A DNA stretch of 54,430 bases, from assembly GCA_900552555.1 (NCBI GenBank), contig URZW01000009.1, forward strand, positions 1 to 54,430. Reading direction: 5' to 3'. The notes beneath the pieces were generated by a model. It saw only the letters and a program-made list of their open reading frames with translations, made no database searches and had not been told where the DNA came from. Numbering within the stretch: the first letter of the stretch is position 1; every line of letters starts with the position of its first letter. This DNA comes from an uncultured Clostridium sp. (GTDB lineage Bacteria > Bacillota > Clostridia > TANB77 > CAG-508). This document shows positions 9,101-21,100 of the stretch, in pieces. The position numbers were made by a program, and so were the translations under genes.

Positions 9101-10821
9101 GTAGGTGTTGGTAATGTTCCATATGTTTGATCATATGTAACTTGTTTTGTTGTTGTTCCAACTGTTCCATTAGTTCCTGGGTCAAATGTTATTGCATATT
9201 GATTTGCTGTCCAATGTGCATATAATGTTGTATCTGATGATGGCATATATGGTGAATTTACTTTTGTTCCACCAGATTTTTGTGTATACCAACCATCAAA
9301 TGTGTATCCTGCTTTTGTTGGTGTTGGTAATTCCACACTATTTACTGTATATGTAGCTGTTAATTGTCCATCTCCATCTCCAAATGTATATACTATTCCA
9401 CTTATATTTCCTTTTCCTGTTAATATCCATTTGTCAAAATTCTTTGTTTGTTTTAATTGTGATGTTGTTCCATCATTGTCTAATGTTACTGTGTATCCAT
9501 TTGGTGCTATTGGGTCTGTTACTGGTTTTTGATTAGTATATTTTCCATTAATCGTTTGGCTATTACTACTTCCATTCCATGTCCCTCCATTTGGATTTAC
9601 TGTTAATGTGTATTCAACTTCATTCCATTGTGCTGATAATGTTGTTGCTGATGTTGGTAAATATTGATCTCCTATACCCCCAACTCTTGTTCCTCCTGTT
9701 GCTGCTGTAAACCATCCTTTAAATGTTGCTCCTGTTTTTGTTACACTTGGTAATGTTATTGTTCCACCTGTATAATTTGCTGTTAAAATACCATCTGTAT
9801 CAGCAAAAGTATATATTGAATTATTATTAAATGTTCCTCCACCTGTTAATGTCCACTTGTCAAAGCTCGTTGGTTGAATTTCTTGTAAAACACTTGTATT
9901 TCCACCATTACTATTAAATTTTACTATATATCCATTTGGAGCTTTACTTGGATTTGCTATTGTTTTTTTAGTTCCATAATTTGCTGTAAATGGCTGTGTA
10001 TTTGAACTACCATTCCATGTTCCTCCATTTGGATTTACTGTTAATGTTGATGTAATTGCTTCCCATTGAGCATATAAATTCAAGTTTGTATCTGTATTAT
10101 ATGCATCTCCAACTTTATATGATGTACCTGTTCCATCACTACTTGTATTCCATTCTTTAAATTTATATCCTTCTCTACTTGGTGTACCAGCTATTAAATA
10201 TGGTTCTCCTCCTACTTTTTTTGCTGTTGCTGGCATATTTGTTACATTATCTGTTGTATTTGGGTTATATGTTACTGTATATGTTTTTATTACTACACTT
10301 GGTAAATCTATTGATACTTTTGCTATAGTCTCATCATCACCACTTTCATTAACTAATGATACATTATTAATTATGACTTTAGTTGTATCTGTATCTTGTT
10401 TAACTTTTAGTTTTAATGTTCCTATTAATCCATCATCTGGTATTTCATAAGGATCTCCTGAACTTTCTGATATAGATATTTTGTATCCATTACTTCCTGA
10501 AGCAGCTACTGTTTTCATCCAGAACCCATGTCCATCATCAGATAATAAATTTGAATTTATATATATGTTACTTTTTGTTATTTTTTCAAAAACATTAGTA
10601 TCAAAATTTAAATATCCGTCAAAGTAACTTGTTGCTCCACCAGTTACATAAATTTGTATATTAATTTCATCTCCTGTTTTTAATTGTGTACAATCTGATT
10701 TTAATGAAACAGTTAATGCGGCTGCATTACTCATTATTGGTAATACAAATTGAATTAAAATTGATAAAATTAATATTATACTTACAATTTTAAAATTATT
10801 TGTTTTAGTGTCTTTTTCCAT
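6163..10821 (-). CDS. Large secreted cohesin / InlB-type repeat / dockerin protein
   Basis: A 1552-aa protein. After a signal peptide (~1-34) comes a cohesin-like domain (~35-175; LKTGDEINIQIYVTGG, FDGYLNFDTNVFEK). About eleven beta-grasp Listeria/Bacteroides-type repeats (Flg_new/InlB B-repeat) follow, each ending in a (L)YAQW/YAHW/TAKW motif after a GYTFDGWYT-like motif. The C terminus carries a conserved module (~1400-1480, YLSSKTYKIGENDIDNYEEGD) and a two-repeat dockerin from ~1482 (GDIDGDGRTTIQD and ADIDDSTRITATD, Ca-binding-loop pattern). The protein can both bind a dockerin and dock onto a cohesin. Adhesion or fibre building is inferred; no catalytic domain is visible. GGAGGGTG precedes the ATG. 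Near-identical 849-bp internal units show recent duplication. Confidence 0.88.
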   Translation of the reverse strand: MEKDTKTNNFKIVSIILILSILIQFVLPIMSNAAALTVSLKSDCTQLKTGDEINIQIYVTGGATSYFDGYLNFDTNVFEKITKSNIYINSNLLSDDGHGFWMKTVAASGSNGYKISISESSGDPYEIPDDGLIGTLKLKVKQDTDTTKVIINNVSLVNESGDDETIAKVSIDLPSVVIKTYTVTYNPNTTDNVTNMPATAKKVGGEPYLIAGTPSREGYKFKEWNTSSDGTGTSYKVGDAYNTDTNLNLYAQWEAITSTLTVNPNGGTWNGSSNTQPFTANYGTKKTIANPSKAPNGYIVKFNSNGGNTSVLQEIQPTSFDKWTLTGGGTFNNNSIYTFADTDGILTANYTGGTITLPSVTKTGATFKGWFTAATGGTRVGGIGDQYLPTSATTLSAQWNEVEYTLTVNPNGGTWNGSSNSQTINGKYTNQKPVTDPIAPNGYTVTLDNDGTTSQLKQTKNFDKWILTGKGNISGIVYTFGDGDGQLTATYTVNSVELPTPTKAGYTFDGWYTQKSGGTKVNSPYMPSSDTTLYAHWTANQYAITFDPGTNGTVGTTTKQVTYDQTYGTLPTPTRPGGRFDGWYTEDGTKVTSTDKVNITKDTKLTAKWIEVSSKLTVNPNGGTWSGKTNSQDFTQNYNTTKNIENPTAPNGYTVKFDANGGNATQTQLVQPKTFDKWTLTGAGSLTGTTYTFGDKDGTLTAKYKDGNVTLPSATKTGATFKGWYTAKTTGTKVGDAGTIYNALSDGTLYAQWEEQKYTLTIDPNGGTIGGNTNKKTVQGGYNSTTEIETPVAPTKYRVTLDDDGQTTDIIQTTTFAGWKVKSGSGTISNSTYTFGTDDGEITATYTENTVDLPTLTKAGYKFDGWYTQKTGGTKVDTPYMPTSDITLYAHWTAEKSKLTVNPNGGTWSGKTKSQDFTQNYNTTKNIENPTAPNGYTVKFDANGGNATQTQLVQPKTFDKWTLTGAGKFVGTTYTFTDKDGTLTANYKDGNITLPSATKSGATFKGWYTSKTDGTKVGEAGETYNATSDVTLYAQWEEQKYTLTIDPNGGTIGGSTDKKTEQGGYNSTTEIETPVAPTKYKVTLDNDGQTTDIMQTTTFAGWKVKSGSGTISNSTYTFGTDDGEITATYTENTVDLPTLTKAGYKFDGWYTQKTGGTKVDTPYMPTSDTTLYAHWTAEEYTITFNPGDGATVDTQTKKVTYDQPYGELPTPTKEGSTFIGWFDSNDNKIESTTTVKTTGDTTLTAKYEVNKYKVTYKNDDGTTISTETVEYGKDAQNSGNEPKKSNVPAGYEAKFIGWNNEKDLKNIKSDVIVTAKYEVNPIEYNITYENTKGSDNSANPTTYTVEDGTIKLADLPNQKHYSFKGWYTAPDSTGTKVESIDTSKLENIKVYAQWDYDGLYLSSKTYKIGENDIDNYEEGDIYLDKISPETTVSEFIDNCSTNGKITIYNAQGKALRNSDLVGTGMTIKVTRDDEEIDITAVVMGDIDGDGRTTIQDLSELNKAYLGISEKELEGARFKAADIDDSTRITATDFSELNKAILGIQKLTYKKNK
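7291..8988. repeat. Two near-identical 849-bp tandem units inside the InlB-type repeat gene
   Basis: The segment beginning tgctgtccaatgtgcatata at 7291 recurs at 8140, exactly 849 bp (283 codons) later. Long identical stretches run through both copies with scattered substitutions. Each unit encodes two pairs of beta-grasp repeats. The in-frame period and high identity indicate recent unequal recombination, so repeat number probably varies between strains. Confidence 0.85.
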
Positions 10822-10847
10822 TATTACACCCTCCTATTATCATTTTT

Positions 10848-10876
10848 ACTTTATCATTTATTTGTTTCTTTTTCAA
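10848..10876 (-). promoter_or_regulatory. Promoter of the 1552-aa surface protein gene
   Basis: On the minus strand TTGAAA (10876-10871), a 17-bp spacer and TAAAGT (10853-10848) with an upstream TG (extended -10) precede the ribosome site GGAGGGTG. Confidence 0.6.
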
Positions 10877-11113
10877 CTGGTCGATGTTCTTTTATTTTTC
10901 TTTTGTTATGTAAGTGTTTGCGGATATTTAATTTTGCTAATTTTATTACTTAAATATTATATTTATATTACAGTTATATTACATTTAAAAATGTTGTATT
11001 TTAATTCTTAGTTTGCTTTTTAGTATTTATATTTCAAAAATATTGCCACTAAATTATAACGTTTTTAAAATGTTTTAAAAATATAAATATAATATTTAAA
11101 TAATAAAATGTAT

Positions 11114-11145
11114 GTAATAGAGAAGTTTTATCTCCTCTATTACAC
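11114..11145 (-). terminator. Terminator of the 317-aa cohesin-dockerin gene
   Basis: The stem gtaatagagaag / ctcctctattac (one mismatch) lies 10 bp past the stop codon, with an ATTTTATT tail on the minus strand. Confidence 0.7.
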
Positions 11146-11154
11146 TATTTTATA

Positions 11155-12108
11155 TTAATCTTTTAATAACATTTGGTTCAATTCAGATAAATCTGTTGCT
11201 GTTATATTTGTATTCTCATCTAGGTCTGCTGCTATTGCATATTCATTTTCTAGTTCTATTAGACCTATTACATTTTGATTCATTGTTGATAAATCTGTTG
11301 CTGTTATTTTACCATTTCCATCTAAATCTCCCATTACTGCTATTTGTAATTCTATTTTTTCTTCATCTTTTGTAACTTGTAATGTCATTCCAGTTCCTAT
11401 AAATTCACCATCACTTAATTCAGTTCCGTCTTGTTTTATTACTTTAATTGTTCCATTTGTCTTTAGGTTATTCTTATAAGATTCTAGTGTTGTATTAGCT
11501 TCTATTCTTGATATATATTTATCTCCTTCTTCATAATTTTTGATGTCATTGTCACCAATTTTATATGTCTCACTTGATAAATATAGTTTCTCTACAGGCT
11601 CTGGTTCTTTGTTAATAGTTATTGTTTTTATTGCATTATCTATATATGTAGTGTTGTCACTATCATATGAGTAACATGAACCATTATCTACCTTAAAATA
11701 TGTAGTTTCTAATTCAGCATTTTCTTTAACTTTTAATGTCAATTTACAAACTTCTTCAACTTTAGTATCTTCCTCAAATTCCATTATTATTTTGTTCTTT
11801 GATCCGCTGTAATTAAAGTAATTTAACTCTTCATCACTGTAATTGTTACTAAAGTCACTGTTTTTTACTTCTTCAAATATATCTTTATCATAGTATATAT
11901 ATCCATCAAAATATGAAATATTTTTGTTTATGTTTTTTAAACTTATTGTTAATTCTATTGTCTTATCTGTTTCATATTTTGTTGTATCTGCAATGATTTC
12001 AATATATGGTTTATCTGTGTTTTCATCTGCTTTTGTGTTTGTAATTCCTATAAAAATTATAATTGCCATGATTATTATTGTAACTATTTTTTTAATTGTT
12101 CTTTTCAT
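11155..12108 (-). CDS. Small secreted cohesin-dockerin adaptor protein
   Basis: 317 aa. A signal peptide (~1-27) is followed by one cohesin-like domain (~30-170; IELTISLKNINKNISYFDGYIYYDKDIFEE). Next is the same YLSSETYKIGDNDIKNYEEGD module seen in the neighbouring proteins (~180-257). It ends in a two-repeat dockerin from ~258 (GDLDGNGKITATD and ADLDENTNITATD). It is little more than a plug and a socket, so it could bridge a cohesin and a dockerin or polymerise. The start (GGAGGTG before ATG) lies inside the end of the 4174-aa gene, overlapping 17 bp, so translation is probably coupled to it. Confidence 0.85.
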   Translation of the reverse strand: MKRTIKKIVTIIIMAIIIFIGITNTKADENTDKPYIEIIADTTKYETDKTIELTISLKNINKNISYFDGYIYYDKDIFEEVKNSDFSNNYSDEELNYFNYSGSKNKIIMEFEEDTKVEEVCKLTLKVKENAELETTYFKVDNGSCYSYDSDNTTYIDNAIKTITINKEPEPVEKLYLSSETYKIGDNDIKNYEEGDKYISRIEANTTLESYKNNLKTNGTIKVIKQDGTELSDGEFIGTGMTLQVTKDEEKIELQIAVMGDLDGNGKITATDLSTMNQNVIGLIELENEYAIAADLDENTNITATDLSELNQMLLKD

Positions 12109-15100
12109 TTTTTACACCTCCCATTTGACTATTATCATCATTTGCTAATGCTTGTCTTAGCATTGTTAGATCTGATGGTCTTATTCTTCCGTCTAGATTT
12201 ACATCTAACGCTAATTTCTTTTCTACTGTATCAAATTGAGATGTATCATCTTGGCTTATATATTTACTTGCTTTTGTCTTATCAGATCCTTCTAGTTTTC
12301 CGTTTCCATCAATATCTCCTAATACTATTATTGTTAATTCTATTTTTTCTTCGCCTTTAGTTAATACTAATTTCATTCCTGTTCCTATTAGTTCTTTTTC
12401 TCCTAATACTTCATTGTCTTTTGTTATAATTTCTATTTTATCTGCATTTGTCGTAATATTGTCTGTTAAGTATGCTGTATTTGTTCCTTTATTTTCTTCT
12501 TCTTGTCTATATGCTCCTATTCCTGGTTTTACTCCGAAAATATATTGGTCTCCTTCTACATATTCTCCTGCATTTTCATCTGTAGAATATTTATCTTCTG
12601 TTGATATTACATATTTATCTGTTCTTAGGTATAGTGGTTGATCCCATACTGCATATAATGTAATGTTTTGATTTAGTGTGAATTTGTCTCCTGGCATAAA
12701 GTCTGTTTTAGTTGCATTTGGTAATGTTGCCCATCCTTTAAATGTATATCCTGTTCTTGTTGGTTCTTCTGTACTTAATTCTATTTCTTCGTCTTCATAC
12801 TTAGTTTGGTCTGCTGGTACTACTGTACCCTCTCCATTATCATTTGCGTCATAGTGTATTGTATATTGTTCACCTTTGTCTTCTTCATTTAATATGTCTA
12901 TACTAATTGGTTTTTCTGTATCATATGGTGCTTTTGTGTTAATTCTTAAGTAATTTTCATTACTTGATTTAACATCTTTTATATACATCTTTCCTGTGTC
13001 TTCATCTATTGCAAACTCAATGCTTAATTCAAACTCTTCATCAATTTTCTTATATCCTTCTGGTGGTACAACCTCTTTGAATATATATGTGTATACTCCT
13101 GCTTCTTTTGGTTTTTTCATATGTGTTAATCTTACTGTATAATCTTTGTCTTGTTCAATGTAACAATAATCTAATTTTCCAGGTCCTAATAATGTTTCTT
13201 TTGTTTCTGTATATACTGATGTATTGTTTTCATCTGGTATTTGTACTTTGAATATAGCCATATTTTCAATTGCTTTTCCTGTTTCACTATCAACTTTTGT
13301 TATATCTAGTGAATATTCGTCATCTTTTATACTGTTGTCTACATCATTTCCAATATTAATACCTAATATTTGTTTGTCAACTTTTGAAGTTGAAATATTT
13401 TCTAATCCTTCTCCATCTGTTTTGGCACTTATTATTATAATATTTCCTGATTCATCTTTTCCAAATGTTACTGGAATTTCAACCGGTTCTGTTAATTTTA
13501 AATATCCTTCAGGTTCTTTAAGTTCAGTAATAACTAACTTATATTCTCCAACTTCGCCTGGCATTTGTAAATTATCCATTACCAATTTACCATTTTTATC
13601 TGTATATGAATCTTCAATCAATGTGTCATTATAAGTAATTTCTCCGGCATCATTTTTCTGTTGTAATTCAACTTTAAATTCTGCTTGATTGTCTGTTATA
13701 TATTTATTTGTTTCTGTTGATATTTTATTAATTGCTAATGTAAACTTATCTTTTTCTTGATTATTCTTTGGTAAAATTCTTATTATTCTGTTTCCTGCTG
13801 AATCGTATTCTATATTGTTGTCTACACCTGTAAAGGCTTCATTTGCAACGTCTTCTTTAAATTCTCCAGAGTCTTGGTTTCTGTAAAGACTTACATATTT
13901 TACGCCTTCATCTAGTTCATATCCTTCAGGAGCCTCTAATTCTTTTATTTGAGCTGATATATATCCATATCCGCTGAATGGTGCTGATCTTATTTCTCCA
14001 TTCTCATCTGTAACATCAACCCAGCTTATAGTTTTTGGTCCTCCATATTGTTGATTTACAGTGATTTGATATTTTGCATTTGGTAATTTTCTTTGATATG
14101 CATCTTCATCTTCATCAGTGTCTTTCGCATGTTTTTCTACATATATAACATAATTTTCTATTTCTTTCTTATTTCTAACAACTAACGCAATATTTCTTCC
14201 AGTTGTTTTTTCCTCATCAATATATCCATTATCTTCTGATGATAACATTTCATAATATTTAATGTATCCTCTAGAATCATATTGTACCTCTATTTGTATA
14301 TCGTCTATTGTTCTATATCCTAATGGTATATTTTGATGTAGTGTGTACAATACTGTTTTTCCTGCATAAGCTTTTCCAACATTTTCTTTTGTTTCACCCT
14401 TTTCATCTGATAATGGTGTTGTTGCATTTAAGTCTGTTGGTATACTGTTTGTTGCTGTTAGAATTTCTGATGTAATATTATAATTTACTCCTGAAATATA
14501 ATGTTTTTCTTCTTCTAAGTCTGATTGGAATAATTCTGTTACTATATCAAATGTAACTTGTGATTCATTTTTTATTACTATTGTTATTATTCTATTTACA
14601 TCATCTGTTTTTACATCAAATCCGTCATTGTTTATAACATTGAATTCTACTGTTGGGTCATCATCTAAATGTGGTACATATTTTGCACTTATTTGTATAT
14701 TTTGGTTTTCATCTGTAGATGTTTTTTGATTTCCAAATATATATCCTGGTGCTGTTGTTTGTTGACTTAAGTCAATATTTATTGTTCCTTCATAATCAAT
14801 ATTATCTATATATGTTAAACCTTTTTCTACAATTATTGGTGTGCTTTCTTCTGGATTTTCAAGTTTTTCATCTGAATACATTACTCCGTCTATTCCTAAA
14901 TTTCCAGTTACAGATACACTTCCATTTGATGCTGCAGCTTGTGTATTTTTTTCAATTTTTATTTGACTTCCATCTTCTTTTGTAATATTCATGTAAATTC
15001 CTGATCCACTTATTCTCTTTCCTGTGTCAACATCTTCTGTAACTACTTTTACTGTGTATGCTGGTGATACATCACCATTTTTTATAATTGCATACATATT

Positions 15101-18100
15101 TCTGCAGTTTTCATTTTCCGGATGTTCTGTAGTAAGTTTTAATCTACTTTCTTTGTTAGATTTTTGTTCAGCAATTCTTCCATATTGATCATATTTTACA
15201 GTCATTACCAAATCAACTATTGGATTATATCCTGCCGGTGGTGTAACTTCTTTAAATGTATAATTCCAAATTTGTGATTGTGGTGCTACACCTAAATCAA
15301 AGTGTATTTGTCCATTGTTGTCTGTTATTTTATTTTCCTCTGTTGTTAATGTTATTTCATTACCTATTTTATTTCCACCATCATCTATTTGTTGAGCTGT
15401 TACTTTGAATTCAGCATCTTTTAAAGCAACATTTGTGTTTATATCTTGTTTAAATAGTGTTATTTCTGTTTTTGTTTTGTTTTTAAATGTTACATTTATT
15501 GTGCCATAAGTTTCATCAACTGTAACATTTGCTTTTGTTGTTGTGGCATTTTTACTATCGTTATATCCTTCTGTTGTTGGTTTTAAATCTATACTATATA
15601 TATCTACACCTTTTACCAAATTAATTTCTACTTTGTTGTCAATGTCATTTTTATAACCGTCTCCTGCTTCTTTTTGAGCTATTTTTATTGTTATATCTCC
15701 AGATTGTGTTAAGTCTTTTACTGTTGTTTTTCCATTTTCATCTGTTAATTCTGGTGTATATTCTGTTCCGTTAATACTTACATCAAATTTTGAATCTTTT
15801 ATTCCTAATTCTTCATAACTTTTATTTTCATTTTTAATTATTAAGTCATATGCATTATCATTTGGAACATTTATAGCGAAGTGTACTCTTTTGTCCTTTA
15901 ATCTTTTTATTTTTCCAATTGCTATTTCAGGTTTAATTTCTGATAATACACCATTGCTGTTTTGTACTTGGTTAGCTGATGCAATACTTCCATCTGGATT
16001 ATATCTAATTATAAATACGATATCTTCCATTGTCCTATATGTTGCAGGTGTTTCGTCTTCATGTATTGTATATTTTATAGTTTTTCCAGAAATAGATGTT
16101 TCAAAATTATCTATTGTTTGTACTATATTTCCGTCATTTTCTGTTGTAATTTGTTTTGAACTTGTTACTCCAGAATTTACATCCTCTTTTGTTATTGTGA
16201 ATTTTACTCCTGCCATAGATAAATTTGTTGTCTTATCATATTTATATAAACCAATTTTTAAGTCTTTTGGCATATTCATTATTTGCATATTTATTTGTCT
16301 TGTGTTCATATATGCTGTAGAATTAAAGTTATTTATAACTTCATTTCCTTTTATTATCTTATAATCTTCAACTTTTCCAATGTCATTAAATTTAACATCT
16401 AATTCTATTGTAGTTGAATTTTGATAATATCCATCTGCTGTATTTGTTTGGCTTATATAATATTTTACAGTTTCTTTTGGATATACTGGTCCTGTTACAA
16501 CAGTTGCATATCCGTTTTCATCTGTTTGAGGATTTCCTAATGCTACATCACCTTTATCATTTTTAACTTTTAAATATACATCTGATATTCCATCATCTTT
16601 ATAGAATTGATCTATTGCTCTTAAAAGAAGATTAAATGCTGGTTTATTTTTAACATTTATTGTTAAGTCTGGTGATGTTTTATTGATTTTTTCTGTATTA
16701 TCACTTGTGTTTACAACTTCAAAGTAATCACTCTTTGATTTAACGCTATTTTTTCCTATATTTCCATTTTTATCAAATGTTACATAGTAATCTATTGTGT
16801 CTTGTAATGGATAGTATCCTTCAGGTACTTGTGTTTCAGATAATGTATATTTTATTGTTTTATTTGCATATACTTTTCCAATTGGTGTTAATTCTCTTGA
16901 AACATCACTTGTTTGTTTTGAATTTATACTCGTTTTTAGTCCTTTATCTGATATTACATCAAATTTGGCTACTAATTTATTTATAGTACTGTCATAGTAA
17001 TCTGTTTTATTTAATGTCATTTGGAATTTTCTACTATATAACATATTAATATATATATTTCCTGTTTTACTATCCCATGTGATATTTGAAACATTGTCAT
17101 CTCCCCATAAGTCTTTTCCTACTGATTTTACATTAGAGATTTTACCATTACTATCATAAGAAATATCTAAATTAGCATAGTAGTCTTGTTCATTGCCACT
17201 TCCATTAAGAGTTGTACTTGCCATATCTGATGGGAATATATATCCGTTGTAGTCGCTTCCATATCTTGTTGAACCGATAATATATTTATTTACATTATCT
17301 TGTGTTGCTGCTCCCCAATATTTAATACTAAATTGTCCTTTATTATTTGTATCTCTATATCCTACAGGATTGAATTCATATGATGTGTTCGTACAATATG
17401 TGTCATTTATAAATGGTGTCATTCTTATATTTGATATTGGTGAACTTGATATATCATCTACTGCTGTTACATTAATTTTTGTTGTTAATCCATATCCTAT
17501 ATAGAAGTTAATATTTCTATTTGCTTCTGTTTTGTCATAGTAATAATTATATTCTTGCATATTATTACTTGATAGATATGTTGTTCCATCTTCTGCGATG
17601 TATGGTTTTATTTCTGTATCATCAACTCTTCTTACTATTGATTGGTCATAATTGATTTCTCCATGTTCATCAAATGTTACTTGAATAATTGCAACTAATT
17701 TTTGTATATATTGTGTTAAATGTCTATCTGTATATTTTTGATAATTAGTTGGTTCGTTTTCTTCAAATACATAGAATAATCTTGTTTTGCCTTTTTCTAT
17801 TGGTACAAATAATTCATCTGTTGCTTCATAGTAATCTGCTTGTGCTAATGATCCATAATATCCATATGATTCACCATATCCAATGTATCCTGCATCTACA
17901 AGTTCATCTCTTTCTCTTGGTGTTCCTGATTTGTGTCTTAATGTTGTTACTGTGTATTTGCTTCCTTCTAGAGCAATTGGTTGGCCATCTTTACTAATTT
18001 CATCTTGATATGTGAAATTATCCATAGCATTTAATTTTAAATCTAACATTGGGAAGAATTTCATTGTAATATTTAATCTGTAATCTGTATGGTCTAAGCT

Positions 18101-21100
18101 TACACCATCTTCTTGTGTTTGTATATATCTATTGTCAACTAGCCATCCTACATAAGGATTTAATCCTGTTTGTAGTTTTGCATCTGTTATTTTTCCTTCA
18201 TCATCAAATGTTACATTTATTAAGTATTGATATCTTACATTTTGATATTTAGTGTCTTTGTAATATTTTGAACCTTTATAATATCCAACATTATTACCTG
18301 ATTTTGTATCATCTGTACTATCTAGATAATATGATGCTTTTTCATCATCACTATTTGTATCATTTAAAATCGTTAATCTTAATGTTCTTGTTCCAGCTCC
18401 TTTGTTATATTGTCCAATTGTTTTATAGTCTTCACCTTGAGCTATATCTGGTTTTCCATCATTGTTTCTGTCAGCACCTGTTAATAATGCATTTTCATCC
18501 ATTAATTTGTAATTATCATCTGGTTTAGTATAATTTGTGCTTCCTTCTTCTGTTAAGAATGCATTTACTTTCATATTGCTTAATTTTTTATTTACATCAT
18601 ATGTGTCTACTGCTGTTAAGTTAATTCCAAATGCTTTTATTTCGTCATTATATATATCTAAGTTAATTTCGAAATTATCTGCATCATATGATTCGATATT
18701 TATATAATCTCCTGCTTGTACTGGTGTTATTGATGTTATTTTTCCATCTGGACCATATGCAACTTTTATAATTATATCTTTATCTATCCAATCATATCCA
18801 GCTGATTTTTGAACTTCTTTTATTGTATATAACATTTCTTTGTTATCAACTGTTCTGTCTATATATGATGCTGTATATCCATTTGCATCTGTATATGAAG
18901 TTTCTGGTGTTTCTGTTTGATTTACTTTGTTTGTTGCTGATGAATTAGAATATACTTGTTCATCAATTTTACTTACAATTGTAAATCCTAAGTCTTTAAT
19001 TTTAACATCATGGTTTGTTCTATCACTTGCTGTTATATTAAATTTTAAAATTGGATTATTTTTTAATTGTACATTTACAATAAAGTTATCTGCTGGGTCT
19101 GTAATATTTGATACTTTATTTGCTGTAGCAATTTTACTTAGTGTGTCTGCATTTTCTAGTTGTACATTGCTTACATATCCATTTGCATCAAATGTTACTA
19201 CTACATTTATGTCTGTTCCTAGAGATTGATATCCAACTGCTGGAATGTCTTCTTTTATTGTATATGTAACAATTGTATTGTCTCTAGTTTTGTCTAAATG
19301 TGCAACACCTAATCCTTGACTATCTGTTATAACACCTTTTGTACCTATAAAATCAACTTTTTCATTATTGCTTTCTGTATATTGTGAAGAAACACTATAT
19401 TCTGTTCCAACAACTGGTGTTGTTCCATCTCTTCTATCTAAATTTTCAATGTTCATTTTAAATTCTGGATAGTTTAGTACTTGTATTGTTACAATTCCTT
19501 TATTATTTGAATTGTATGTTGAGAAGCTTGATGTTTTTACAAATGATACTGTTACAAATCTGTTTGTTGTAGCATCTTCTCCATTTTTGTCAACTAATTT
19601 TACTGCTGTTATTTCTCTTTCAGAGTTATAACTTACTTTTACATAGAAATCTTCTACTGTTGCATATCCTGTTGCTCCTAACGTTTGTCTTACTTTATAT
19701 ATAACATCTTCACTTGTTCCTAATATTCCAGAGTATATTCCTGTAATTCCATTTGCATCTGTTGTTCCTGTTCCTACATCTTCTGTTTTTGTTTCTGTTA
19801 CTTCAAAATTTGAACCTTGTAGTTTTGTATCTTTATTGAAATAATATAAGTTTGTTATTTCAAATGGTACTTTTGGTTCTACAAACAATTTAATTGTTAC
19901 TTGTTTGTTTCCTGTTACAGTTATTGTGTCTTCTTTTACATCACCAGTAATTTCTGCATTTGTTATATTTTCTTTATCATATGTTACTGTAAATGTTTTA
20001 TCTGCTAATTTTGCATATGAGTTTTTAATATTTGTTTGTGATAATGTATATGTTAGTACACCATTTTCTAATACATATCCTACATCTATTGAATTTGAAC
20101 CTGTTGCTGGTAATACTTCTGATGGTGTTATTTTGTATTCAACATCGGAAATATTAGTATTAGTTACTTTATCAATAGTTTCCACTTTTACATTTAGTGG
20201 ATCTTGATGGTCTACTAAAATTTCAATATCTATTTTTCCAAAATTAAATTCGTCATTGCTTTGAATTAGGTTTTTAATTTTCCATAATTTATTATAATTT
20301 GCATCTGTTTGTGCATTTTGAGTTGCTGTAATATCAATTGCTCCAGCCTCATTAAATACAACATTTACTTTTATATTACTATTTAATGGTTTATAGTAAT
20401 CTGCAACATGGCTTGTTGAAATTGTATATTCAATAGTGTTGTTTTCAATACTACCACCAACTTTTGTGCTTCCATTTCCCTCTGAATCTGTTGTTAATTT
20501 TCCTGTTGCACCTTTGTTTGTATCAATTTTGAATGAGTATCCTTCAACTCCTTTATTTGAATTTGAATCTTTAGCTGTTATTCCAAATCCAAATGTATCT
20601 AGTTGATAATCTATAAATGTTATTTCATAATTTGTTTTTAAAGCTCCCGCTGATGTCATTGTTGATGCCATTTTTGATAACTTTAATCTATCTGATGTTG
20701 CATCTTTTCTCTCTAATGTTATTTCTCCATCTTCACTAATTTCTGTTACTTCTAACATTTCTGTACTTTGATTTATTCCATATCCTATTGGTGCTTCTAC
20801 TTCGTTTAGTTCAATTGTGCTACCTATATTTACATTTATTCCTGATACTTCAATATCTGAGCTTCCATTACCAACTTGGATATTGTCTTTTCTAATAACT
20901 GTACTATCAGGATTTGTTACTTTTAGGTTGTATTTTGCACCTGTTAGTGCTTCACTATTTATATCTTCTTTTTTGAAGTCTAATGATAAATTACCAACAT
21001 CATCATAGTCTGTTCTTAAATCAAGTGTTAAGTTTGCTAAATATACACCCATAGAGTCTGCATCTTGTTGTCCTTCTTCTGTATCAGAAGAACTTGAGAA

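Larger units (their letters stand above)
10822..11154. other. 333-bp gene-free region between two surface-protein genes
   Basis: It holds the terminator of the 317-aa gene (11114-11145), about 220 bp of AT-rich sequence with no ORF or repeat that I can support, and the promoter and ribosome site of the 1552-aa gene. The two genes are therefore probably separate transcription units. Confidence 0.6.
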
